In this document: piece by piece, positions 6,350 to 12,764 of the stretch
Layout: every line of letters starts with the position of its first letter
Position numbering within the stretch: the stretch's first letter is position 1
Assembly: GCA_049589355.1 (NCBI GenBank)
Contig: JBAWAP010000158.1
Coordinates: 1 to 12,764, forward strand
Direction of reading: 5' to 3'
Length of the DNA: 12,764 nt
From: JBAWAP01 sp049589355
GTDB lineage: Bacteria; Chloroflexota; Anaerolineae; VGOG01
Program-made: the position numbers and the translations under genes
Notes under the pieces: model-generated
What the model saw: the letters and a program-made list of their open reading frames with translations, nothing else
Databases searched by the model: none
What the model was told of the DNA's origin: nothing

Positions 6350-6640
6350 ATGCTGATAGGGAAAGTGGTGGGCACCCTGGTCGCCACCCGCAAGACCGAG
6401 ACTATGGAGGGTTTGAAGTTCCTGGTGGTCAAACAGGTGGACCTCGAGGGACGCGAGGCGGGCGAATATGTCATCGCCGCTGATGTCGTCCAGGCTGGCA
6501 TAGGCGACTACGTCCTCTACGCGAAGGGCTCCTCAGCCCGCCAGACGGTCCAGACCGACCGTCGTCCTTGCGACGGCGTGGTCATGGCCGTGGTGGATAC
6601 CTGGGACGTCCATGGGGAAGTGAAGTACCAAAAGGGGTAA
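6350..6640 (+). CDS. Pentameric microcompartment vertex protein (BMC-P; EutN/CcmL/PduN family)
   Basis: The 96-residue protein forms pentamers that cap the vertices of the shell. It has the family's small beta-barrel sequence: MLIGKVVGTLVATRKTE at the N-terminus, GLKFLVVKQVD at about 21-31, and the conserved GIGDYVLYAKGSSAR at about 50-64, followed by VVMAVVDTWDV. Length is typical (90-100). The ATG at 6350 is chosen because it has AAAAAGGAG 6 bases upstream and gives the complete family N-terminus; the open frame extends further upstream, but only through insertion sequence DNA. The insertion separates it from the operon promoter, with no clear replacement promoter seen. Expression may therefore depend on read-through across the element, so reduced vertex protein is possible; that is inference. 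Confidence 0.93.
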   Translation: MLIGKVVGTLVATRKTETMEGLKFLVVKQVDLEGREAGEYVIAADVVQAGIGDYVLYAKGSSARQTVQTDRRPCDGVVMAVVDTWDVHGEVKYQKG

Positions 6641-6708
6641 CGAGTAATGAGTGATGAGGCAACAGGTGACGAGTATGCCTCGTTCCTCGCTCTCTCGTTG
6701 ACTCGTTA
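6638..6708. repeat. Heptamer repeat after the BMC-P gene, related to that at 4014-4103
   Basis: TAACGAG, TAATGAG and TGATGAG run from 6638 to 6658, the stop codon TAA of the BMC-P gene being the first three bases. Complementary units CTCGTTG and CTCGTTA (6702-6708) follow, so the two flanks can pair over a loop of about 57 bases. Order and sequence closely match the repeat after the BMC-H gene. No T-tract follows. Confidence 0.8.
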
Positions 6709-6732
6709 CCTCCACTTTGAAAAGAGGGTGGC

Positions 6733-8205
6733 ATGTCTCTACGGATTGACGAAGAGCGCATCAACGCCATCGTAAAAAGGGTAGTAGCGGAGCTGCGACA
6801 AGAGAAGCAAATATCCAATATCCAATCTCCAACCTCCAACCTCCAACCTCCAATCTCCAGTCACAAATCGCTCTCTGAGCAGGATGGCGTCTTCCAGGAC
6901 ATTGACTCGGCCATCGCTGCAGCCCAGGTCGCTCACAAGCGGCTGATGGCTCTGCCGGTGGAGCGGCGCGATGTCATCATCTCCCAGATGCGCCAGGCGG
7001 CCCGCGAGAACGCCCAGATCCTGGCCCACGAGGCCTGGCAGGAGACGGCCATGGGACGCTACGAGGATAAGATCGAGAAAAACCTCCTGGTGGCGGACAA
7101 AACCCCCGGCACGGAGGACCTCAAGCCCATCGTCTTCACTGGCGACCGGGGCCTCACCCTGATAGAACGAGCGCCTTACGGGGTCATCGGGGCCATCACC
7201 CCCAGCACCAACCCCACCTCAACCGTCATCTGCAATGCCATCGGTATGGTGGCCGCGGGCAACGCGGTGGTGTTCAACTGTCACCCAGGGGCGAAGAAGG
7301 TCTCGGTCCACACGGTGCAGATCCTCAACCAGGCCATCGTGCGCGCTGGCGGTCCCTCCAACGTCATCACTACTATCCCCGAACCTACTATCGAAAGTGC
7401 TCAGCATGTAATGAAGCACCCTGCCATTGACCTCTTGGTGGTCACTGGCGGACCGGGAGTGGTGCAGGTGGCCATGAACAGCGGTAAGAAGGCCGTCTGT
7501 GCTGGACCAGGCAACCCGCCGGTGGTAGTGGATGAGACGGCGGACATAGAGCAGGCAGCTAGGGACATCATCAAAGGGGCCTCGTTTGATAACAATGTCG
7601 TCTGCGTGCTGGAGAAGGAGATCATCGCTGTGGATGCCATAGCCGATCAGCTCAAGGCGGCCATGCTGGCCCGCGGAGTGGTGGAGCTTAGTCTGGGGCA
7701 GTTGAGCAGGCTGATGAAGGTTATCTTGCAAGAGGATCACGGGCCTGGCAAGCATGGCGTGATCAACAAGGCCTTCGTGGGCAAGAACGTGAGCGTCATC
7801 CTGAAGGAAATCGGGATGAGGGTGGATGATCAGGTCCGCCTGGCTATCGCTGAAGTGGATCGTTTGCATCAGCTCGTTTGGACAGAGCAGCTCATGCCTA
7901 TCATGCCTTTGGTGCGGGTGGCTTCGGCTGACGAGGCCATTGATCTGGCCAAGGAGGTCGAGCAGGACATGGGCCACACCGCAGTGATGCATTCCAAGCA
8001 CTTGGATCACCTGAGCCGCATGGCCCGAGAGATAGATACTAGCATCTTCGTCAAGAATGGCCCCTCCATTGCCGGTCTGGGCTTCGGTGGCGAGGGCTAC
8101 GCGTCTTTCTCCATTGCCAGCCCCACTGGTGAGGGGGTGACCAGTGCCAAGGACTTCTCGCGGGTGCGAAGATGCACGCTGGTGGATACGTTTAGGATTG
8201 TGTAA
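6733..8205 (+). CDS. CoA-acylating aldehyde dehydrogenase (PduP/EutE type) with encapsulation helix
   Basis: The 490-residue enzyme oxidises an aldehyde to the acyl-CoA with NAD+ and CoA inside the microcompartment. Residues 3-22 form an amphipathic helix (RIDEERINAIVKRVVAEL core), the known type of encapsulation signal. Residues 28-43 are a Ser/Asn/Pro-rich linker encoded by a heptamer array. The catalytic domain follows from about residue 50. It contains ITPSTNP (155-161), the VVTGGPGVV nucleotide-binding turn (236-244), GPGNPPVVVDETAD (258-271), and FDNNVVC with the nucleophile Cys291. The sequence ends with a complete family C-terminus. It is the core catalytic enzyme of the operon and sits between the vertex protein and the PduS-like gene. 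A GAGGG site lies just before the ATG. Aldehyde chain length cannot be assigned, so PduP and EutE are not distinguished. Confidence 0.94.
   Translation: MSLRIDEERINAIVKRVVAELRQEKQISNIQSPTSNLQPPISSHKSLSEQDGVFQDIDSAIAAAQVAHKRLMALPVERRDVIISQMRQAARENAQILAHEAWQETAMGRYEDKIEKNLLVADKTPGTEDLKPIVFTGDRGLTLIERAPYGVIGAITPSTNPTSTVICNAIGMVAAGNAVVFNCHPGAKKVSVHTVQILNQAIVRAGGPSNVITTIPEPTIESAQHVMKHPAIDLLVVTGGPGVVQVAMNSGKKAVCAGPGNPPVVVDETADIEQAARDIIKGASFDNNVVCVLEKEIIAVDAIADQLKAAMLARGVVELSLGQLSRLMKVILQEDHGPGKHGVINKAFVGKNVSVILKEIGMRVDDQVRLAIAEVDRLHQLVWTEQLMPIMPLVRVASADEAIDLAKEVEQDMGHTAVMHSKHLDHLSRMAREIDTSIFVKNGPSIAGLGFGGEGYASFSIASPTGEGVTSAKDFSRVRRCTLVDTFRIV
6814..6862 (+). repeat. Heptamer tandem array inside the aldehyde dehydrogenase gene
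   Basis: Seven consecutive units: TCCAATA, TCCAATC, TCCAACC three times, TCCAATC, TCCAGTC. Three units make 21 bases, so the protein repeats every seven residues (SNIQSPT, SNLQPPI). The array encodes the linker between the encapsulation helix and the enzyme. Confidence 0.92.
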
Positions 8206-8237
8206 GACTTCCGAAGTCTGGCAGACTTCGGAAGTCT
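8205..8237. repeat. 15-bp perfect hairpin between the aldehyde dehydrogenase and PduS-like genes
   Basis: AGACTTCCGAAGTCT (8205-8219) and AGACTTCGGAAGTCT (8223-8237) are exact reverse complements with a 3-base loop GGC. Each arm is itself a 7-base inverted repeat around one central base. The last base of the TAA stop is the first base of the stem. The stem ends 12 bases before the next start codon and has no T-tract, so attenuation, mRNA end protection or a repeat element are all possible. Confidence 0.88.
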
Positions 8238-8249
8238 GGTCGGTTTGAG

Positions 8250-9608
8250 ATGTCTGAACAAATCGTTCAAAAAGTTAAAGATGCGGGTGTAGTCGGCGCG
8301 GGCGGGGCCGGCTTTCCCACCCACGTCAAGATAGCGGCCAAGGTAAACATGGTCATCGCCAACGGGGCGGAGTGCGACCCCCTGTTGCGCTGCGATCAAC
8401 AACTGATGGCTGCCCGCGCTCCGGAGATCATCGAGGGGCTGCGGCTGGTGATGCGGGCCAGCGGGGCTGAGAAGGGCGTGATAGCCCTAAAGCGGGAGTA
8501 TACGGGCGCTGTGGCGGCATTGCAGCGAGCCATGCGCCAGGACGATAATTTGTCTCTGCATTTGATGGAGAGCCACTACCCTGCTGGCGACGAGTTCGTC
8601 CTGGTCTATGAGGTCACAGGGCGGCTGGTTCCGGAGACGGGGCTTCCTCTTCACGTGGGCTGCATCGTCCAGAACGTGGGCACGCTCTTCAACATCGCCC
8701 TGGCTCAGAAAGGGATTCCGGTCACCCACCGCTTGCTGACTGTCACCGGCGCGGTCAACGAGCCCAAGACCCTGAACCTGCCCATTGGCACTTCCATCGG
8801 TGAGGCAGTAGCTTGGGCTGGCGGGATCAAAATCCCCCGTTGGTCGGCGAGGACCGAGGAGGATTACGCGGTGGTGGTCGGTGGGCCGATGATGGGCTGG
8901 CTGGCTCAGGACCTCCCCGAGCCTATCACCAAGACCACCACCGGCCTGATCGTGTTGCCCAGGAACAACGTTGTGGTTCGATACCTCGGTCGCCCGCTCG
9001 GATCGTGGGTCAAGCGGGGTCGCTCCACCTGCGATCAGTGCCGCGACTGCACCGACCTCTGTCCCCGCTATCTCCTGGGACACAACCTGGAACCGCACAA
9101 AGTAATGCGTGTCATAAACTATGGCCTAACCGAGCCCACGGCTGTCGTAACGGCAGCCGTGCTCTGCTGTGAATGTAGACTGTGCGAGGCTTACGCCTGT
9201 CCGTTGGAGCTTTCGCCCATGGCTTATTTCAAGGAGATCAAACGCCAACTGGCGGCTCAAGGGTGGGAGAATGTCGTTCACAAGCGTTCTGACTTGACGC
9301 CCCATTCCATGCGCGAGTACCGCCGTGTGCCTATGGAACGCCTCGTCGCCCGACTAGGGCTGAGTGAGTACGAGGAGGAATGCACCTGTCCTTTGGATGA
9401 GCAGGAGTACCAGCCCAAGCGTGTTACCATCCCGCTCAAGCAACACATCGGCGCGCCGTCTCAACCGGCGGTTAAAATCGGCGACAGGGTGCAGCGCGGC
9501 GACCTCATCGCCCGGATTCCCGAAGGCAAGCTGGGGGCCAATGTTCACGCCTCGATCTCGGGTCGGGTGGAAGCGGTGAGTGACGAACATATCGTGATCT
9601 CGTCCTGA
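8250..9608 (+). CDS. PduS/RnfC-like flavin and iron-sulfur protein
   Basis: The 452-residue protein matches the PduS family, which in propanediol microcompartments is a flavin- and [4Fe-4S]-containing cobalamin reductase related to RnfC. The RnfC-like nucleotide/FMN region starts with GVVGAGGAGFPTHVK (13-27) and includes ANGAECDPLL (37-46). An SLBB-type segment (about 160-190, LLTVTGAVNEP) follows. Two ferredoxin-like cysteine sets are complete: Cys261, 264, 267, 271 with Pro272, and Cys306, 309, 312, 317 with Pro318. The C-terminus (about 400-452) looks like the barrel-sandwich found in RnfC relatives (IGDRVQRGDLIARIPEG). In this operon it could reactivate cobalamin for a B12 enzyme or recycle NADH electrons across the shell; the sequence does not decide. 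No strong Shine-Dalgarno precedes the ATG, which directly follows the hairpin. Confidence 0.9.
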   Translation: MSEQIVQKVKDAGVVGAGGAGFPTHVKIAAKVNMVIANGAECDPLLRCDQQLMAARAPEIIEGLRLVMRASGAEKGVIALKREYTGAVAALQRAMRQDDNLSLHLMESHYPAGDEFVLVYEVTGRLVPETGLPLHVGCIVQNVGTLFNIALAQKGIPVTHRLLTVTGAVNEPKTLNLPIGTSIGEAVAWAGGIKIPRWSARTEEDYAVVVGGPMMGWLAQDLPEPITKTTTGLIVLPRNNVVVRYLGRPLGSWVKRGRSTCDQCRDCTDLCPRYLLGHNLEPHKVMRVINYGLTEPTAVVTAAVLCCECRLCEAYACPLELSPMAYFKEIKRQLAAQGWENVVHKRSDLTPHSMREYRRVPMERLVARLGLSEYEEECTCPLDEQEYQPKRVTIPLKQHIGAPSQPAVKIGDRVQRGDLIARIPEGKLGANVHASISGRVEAVSDEHIVISS

Positions 9609-9645
9609 GCCTGCATCGTCCTGAGCCTGTCGAAGGGTCGAAGGG
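9601..9645 (+). repeat. Short repeats at the end of the PduS-like gene
   Basis: CGTCCTGAGCCTG occurs at 9601-9613 and again at 9617-9629; the first copy includes the TGA stop codon. TCGAAGGG then occurs twice in tandem (9630-9645). The composite resembles the CCTGAGCCTGTCGAAGG-type intergenic sequence seen in many bacterial genomes; that comparison is from memory. Confidence 0.7.
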
Positions 9646-9697
9646 CGCGGCTTGATCTTAGACCTAATGTTCGTGCCTATTCCAGGAGATACGCAAG

Positions 9698-12600
9698 ATG
9701 AAAGACCAAGGTAAGACCAAAGAGCAACTCATCAGTGAACTAGCGGACCTGCGCCAACGGGTCGCCGAATTGGAAGTGGCGGACACCGAGCGCAAGCGGG
9801 CGGAGGAACGGCTGGCGAGGATGAACGAGTGCTTTTTGAACCTCGGGACGGACCCGCTTGAGAACATCAACCGCCTCACCGCTCTTTGCGGAGAGCTCCT
9901 GGGAGCAACCTGCGCGCTCTACAACCGTCTTGATCAGGGGATGCTCGTCTCGTGGGGACAATGGAACGCGCCTCTGGACTACAGCCCTGTGGACAAGCCC
10001 GAGGGGCACATCTGCTATGACGTGATCAAGCATGGTGGGGACCAGATCCTAATTGTTCGCAACCTACCCGAAACCCACTATGCTCAGACCGACCCCAACG
10101 TGATCCCGTACAAATTGCAGACCTATATTGGTCAGCCGGTCAAATTTGGCGACGCCTACGTCGGTTCACTGTGCGTTGTTTATCAAAAGGACTTTGTTCC
10201 CAGCGAAGAAGACAAGAGGCTTATGGAGATCATCGCCTCGGCCATCGGAGTGGAGGAGAGACGCAAGCAAGCGGAGGAAGCGCTGCAGGAGAGCGAGGCA
10301 AAACATAAGACTTTGATGGAAGAAGCCCCCATCGGCTTATGCAATGTAGACCTCAACGGCAGAATCACCTATGTCAACAAGAGATTTGAAGAAGTCTCAG
10401 GCTATTCGCGGGAGGAAGTCGTCGGCAAGAACGGGTTCAAACTTGGCATGTTCTCCGATGAAACCTTGAACCTCTTGGCAGAACGGATAAGGAGCAGATT
10501 AAAGGGGGAACCCGCCCGTGTTCTAGAAGTTCGGTTCAAATGCAAGGACGGAAGATGGATATGGGTGGAAATAGAGGGCAGAGTAATCAAGAAGTGGGGG
10601 GTTCCAGTCGGCTTCCAACTTTCTTCAAGAGATATCACCGAGCGCAAGCAGGCGGAGGAAGCGCTGCGCGAGAGCGAAGAAGAGTTACAAGCGATTTTTG
10701 ATGGCGTCGGAGACGGCCTAGCTCTAATTGATATGACAGGTAAGGTTATCAAAATCAACAAAAGAATAACAGAAGTTGGAGGGTATGCCGAAGAAGAGAT
10801 CGTTGGAAAACGAATTGCACTTTTCAAGATGTTTCCTCCCCAAAGCCTTGCAAAGGTGCTTTCTAATTTCACCAAGCTAATTGCAGGTCAACAGTGTCCT
10901 CCTTTTGATGTAGAAGTGTATACAGAAACAGGGGGAAAATTAGATGTTGAACTTCGCGGTTCTCTTTTAAGAAAAAGAGGAAAAGCTGTGGGAATGATCG
11001 GGGTTATGAGAGACATCACCGACCGCAAGCAGGCGGAGAAGAGGGTGCGGCGACTTCTCGACCAGCAGGTCGCTGTAAACCGGTTGGCCCTTGCGTTGGG
11101 GGAGTCTAGAGATATCGATAAGGTCTACCACACCATCTACGAGCACGTATGGGCGCTGATGGATGCCAAGGCATTCATGGTCTCCTTCTACGATGATGAG
11201 ACACAGCTCATCCGAGCAGGGTATGTGGTAGCCGAGGGGACTGTCCGTGACGCCGCGAGCCTCCCCCCCATCCCACTGCAAGAAGTGGAATATGGCACCC
11301 AGAGCCAAGTGATCCACACAGGCGAACCGTTCTATGTGCCTGACCTCCGCAAGATGATGGAAAGAAGCAGGACTGAGCATACCATTTATGAGAACGGAAC
11401 AGTCGTCGAAGGTCCACCGCCGCCGGAGCGTGAGGATATCTCCAGATCGGCGCTCTATGTACCGATGAAGATCAAGGGAGAGACAATCGGCGTGATGCAG
11501 GTGCAGAGTTACCGACTGGATGCGTACAGCCAGGAGGATATTGATCTTCTTTCCGCCCTGGCCAATGTGGCCGCTGTCGCCATTCAGAACGCCCGGCTGT
11601 ACGAGGAGACCCGGCAGCGTGCCTTGGAGCAGGAGACAGTGAGCCGGATCGCCTATGCCCTCAACACTCCAGACGTCCGGGATGCCTTCCCCGTCCTGGT
11701 GGAGGGGCTACGGAACCTCACCGGCTGCGACACGGTGAACCTGCTGGTGATGGACGAGGCCGGCGAGCAGTTCATCATGTCTGTCCTGGAGTGCCCCTTC
11801 CCTATGCCGGGGGTGGGAGACGTGATGCCGCTCTCGGCCACCGCTGCTGCCGAAGACGTAGAGTCTGGCCGTCCCCACCTGACCGCCGACTTGAGCACAG
11901 AGACACACTTCCCGCTTGAACTAGCCTTTTATCAGGCTGGTCTTCGCTCGCAGGTCACCCTGCCGTTGCTCGTCGGCGGCGAGGTCTTCGGGGCGCTCAA
12001 CCTGGGAGGCAGTCATACGGGCATCTTCCGGGAGGACCAATTGCCTGTCCTCCGGCAAATCGCCGATGCGGTGGCCCTTGCCCTCGAAAACAGCCTCCTC
12101 TTCCAGGTGGAGCGGGAGCAGCGGGAACTGGCCGAGTCGCTGGAGGAGGCGGCCGCCGTGGTTAGCAGCACCCTGGATCCCGACCAGGTGCTGGACCGCA
12201 TCTTGGAGCAGGTTAGCCGTGTCGTCCCCAACGACGCCACCAACATCATGCTCATTGAGGGTGACCAGGCGCACGTCGTCCGCTGGCGCAGCTACGAGCG
12301 CTTCGGCGCAGAGGAGATCGTTTCGACAGTGGTCTTCCGTATCCCCGAGGTGCCTGGCCTCCAACAAATGCTGGAGAGTGGGGAGCCGATGGTCATTCCT
12401 GATACCGCCACCTATCCAGGCTGGGTCCGTGTGCCGGCGACGGAGTGGCTGCGGTCGTACGCGGCCACGCCCATTATCGTGCGTGGTGAGGTGATCGGTT
12501 TCCTCAACGTGGACAGCGTCACCCCTGGCTTCTTCACCCAAACTCACGCCGAGGGTCTGCGTGTCTTCGCCGACCACGCCGCTGCCGCCATTGAGAACGC

Positions 12601-12764
12601 CCGGCTGTACGAGGCCGAGCAGAAGCGGCGCCACATTGCAGAGACCTTGCGCCAAGCCTCCACTGTCCTCAGCTCGACCCTGGAGCTAGATGAAGTGCTG
12701 GGGCTGATCCTGCAGCAACTGCGACAGGTGATACCTTATGACAGCGCTTCTGTCCAACGATTGC
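9698..12764 (+). CDS. Multidomain GAF/PAS sensor protein, partial (cut by the right edge)
   Basis: The frame is open from the ATG at 9698 to the end of the window, 1022 codons with no stop. AGGAG (9684-9688) lies 9 bases upstream. A short coiled coil (1-40) is followed by a GAF-like domain (about 42-183), PAS 1 (about 198-315, EAPIGLCNVDLNGRITYVNKRF), PAS 2 (about 325-440, DGVGDGLALIDMTGKVIKINKR), GAF (about 450-635), GAF (about 647-810), GAF (about 811-970) and the start of a further GAF from about 985. ERKQAEEAL-type coiled linkers join the PAS modules. No membrane segment is visible, so it is probably cytosolic. Such proteins usually end in a histidine kinase, a diguanylate cyclase or an RsbU-type phosphatase; the output is not in view. 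It follows the microcompartment genes after 89 bases. Shared transcription is possible but not shown. Confidence 0.88.
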   Translation, partial: MKDQGKTKEQLISELADLRQRVAELEVADTERKRAEERLARMNECFLNLGTDPLENINRLTALCGELLGATCALYNRLDQGMLVSWGQWNAPLDYSPVDKPEGHICYDVIKHGGDQILIVRNLPETHYAQTDPNVIPYKLQTYIGQPVKFGDAYVGSLCVVYQKDFVPSEEDKRLMEIIASAIGVEERRKQAEEALQESEAKHKTLMEEAPIGLCNVDLNGRITYVNKRFEEVSGYSREEVVGKNGFKLGMFSDETLNLLAERIRSRLKGEPARVLEVRFKCKDGRWIWVEIEGRVIKKWGVPVGFQLSSRDITERKQAEEALRESEEELQAIFDGVGDGLALIDMTGKVIKINKRITEVGGYAEEEIVGKRIALFKMFPPQSLAKVLSNFTKLIAGQQCPPFDVEVYTETGGKLDVELRGSLLRKRGKAVGMIGVMRDITDRKQAEKRVRRLLDQQVAVNRLALALGESRDIDKVYHTIYEHVWALMDAKAFMVSFYDDETQLIRAGYVVAEGTVRDAASLPPIPLQEVEYGTQSQVIHTGEPFYVPDLRKMMERSRTEHTIYENGTVVEGPPPPEREDISRSALYVPMKIKGETIGVMQVQSYRLDAYSQEDIDLLSALANVAAVAIQNARLYEETRQRALEQETVSRIAYALNTPDVRDAFPVLVEGLRNLTGCDTVNLLVMDEAGEQFIMSVLECPFPMPGVGDVMPLSATAAAEDVESGRPHLTADLSTETHFPLELAFYQAGLRSQVTLPLLVGGEVFGALNLGGSHTGIFREDQLPVLRQIADAVALALENSLLFQVEREQRELAESLEEAAAVVSSTLDPDQVLDRILEQVSRVVPNDATNIMLIEGDQAHVVRWRSYERFGAEEIVSTVVFRIPEVPGLQQMLESGEPMVIPDTATYPGWVRVPATEWLRSYAATPIIVRGEVIGFLNVDSVTPGFFTQTHAEGLRVFADHAAAAIENARLYEAEQKRRHIAETLRQASTVLSSTLELDEVLGLILQQLRQVIPYDSASVQRL
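10262..11038 (+). repeat. Repeated linker sequences spaced 381 bp apart around the PAS modules
   Basis: The sequence beginning CGCAAGCARGCGGAG occurs at 10262, 10643 and 11024, each exactly 381 bases (127 codons) apart. The first two copies match at 32 of 35 bases. A weaker copy lies at 9791, 471 bases (157 codons) before the first. All copies are in the same frame and encode the RKQAEEALxESE-type coil at module boundaries. Confidence 0.88.
11570..12614 (+). repeat. 37-base repeat at two GAF domain ends
   Basis: The 37 bases at 11570-11606 recur at 12578-12614 with two mismatches, 1008 bases (336 codons) apart and in frame. They encode the conserved helix A-A-x-A-I-x-N-A-R-L-Y-E at the end of two GAF domains. 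Confidence 0.85.

Noticed and set aside
3659..6862. Heptamer arrays as CRISPR repeats
   Set aside because: Units are 7 bases, directly adjacent and without unique spacers of 30-40 bases; no cas genes are present.
7219..8010. 263-codon minus-strand frame opposite the aldehyde dehydrogenase
   Set aside because: Antisense shadow of a full-length enzyme with its active-site motifs; His-rich low-complexity translation.

Overview
The window looks like chromosomal DNA from a Chloroflexota-type bacterium. This is inferred from three things: a lipoprotein whose post-lipobox spacer is rich in Thr-Pro (TPTP-type) repeats, a very long multi-GAF/PAS sensor protein, and GC-rich coding with short heptamer repeats in the gene gaps. 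No rRNA or tRNA is present to confirm this.

Layout. (1) 39-2435, minus strand: a lipoprotein made of two fused, about 85% identical copies of a sugar-type ABC solute-binding domain. (2) 2436-3012: a divergent intergenic region with a strong sigma70-like promoter (TTGGCA-17-TATAAT) facing right and an inverted repeat beside a possible left-facing -10 box. (3) 3013-9608, plus strand: a bacterial microcompartment (BMC) operon. In order it encodes a permuted tandem shell protein (BMC-T, TTG start), a hexameric shell protein (BMC-H), a family I inorganic pyrophosphatase, a pentameric vertex protein (BMC-P), a CoA-acylating aldehyde dehydrogenase of the PduP/EutE type with an N-terminal encapsulation helix, and a PduS/RnfC-like flavin and iron-sulfur protein. 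(4) 4690-6332: an insertion sequence with its transposase on the minus strand, sitting between the pyrophosphatase and BMC-P genes. Eight-base direct repeats flank it. Removing it joins the two genes with a 28-base gap and an intact Shine-Dalgarno. (5) 9698 to the right edge: the first 1022 codons of a sensor protein with GAF-PAS-PAS-GAF-GAF-GAF-GAF order; its output domain lies outside the window.

How it fits together. All three shell protein classes plus the acylating aldehyde dehydrogenase define a metabolosome, in which an aldehyde made in the shell is oxidised to an acyl-CoA. The enzyme that makes the aldehyde is not in the window, so the substrate is unknown. The PduS-like protein suggests, but does not prove, a cobalamin-dependent enzyme. 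The pyrophosphatase between shell genes is the unusual member.

A second theme is short repeats. Almost every junction in the operon carries heptamer tandem repeats or hairpins that begin at or next to a stop codon. One heptamer array lies inside the aldehyde dehydrogenase gene and encodes the linker between the encapsulation helix and the enzyme.
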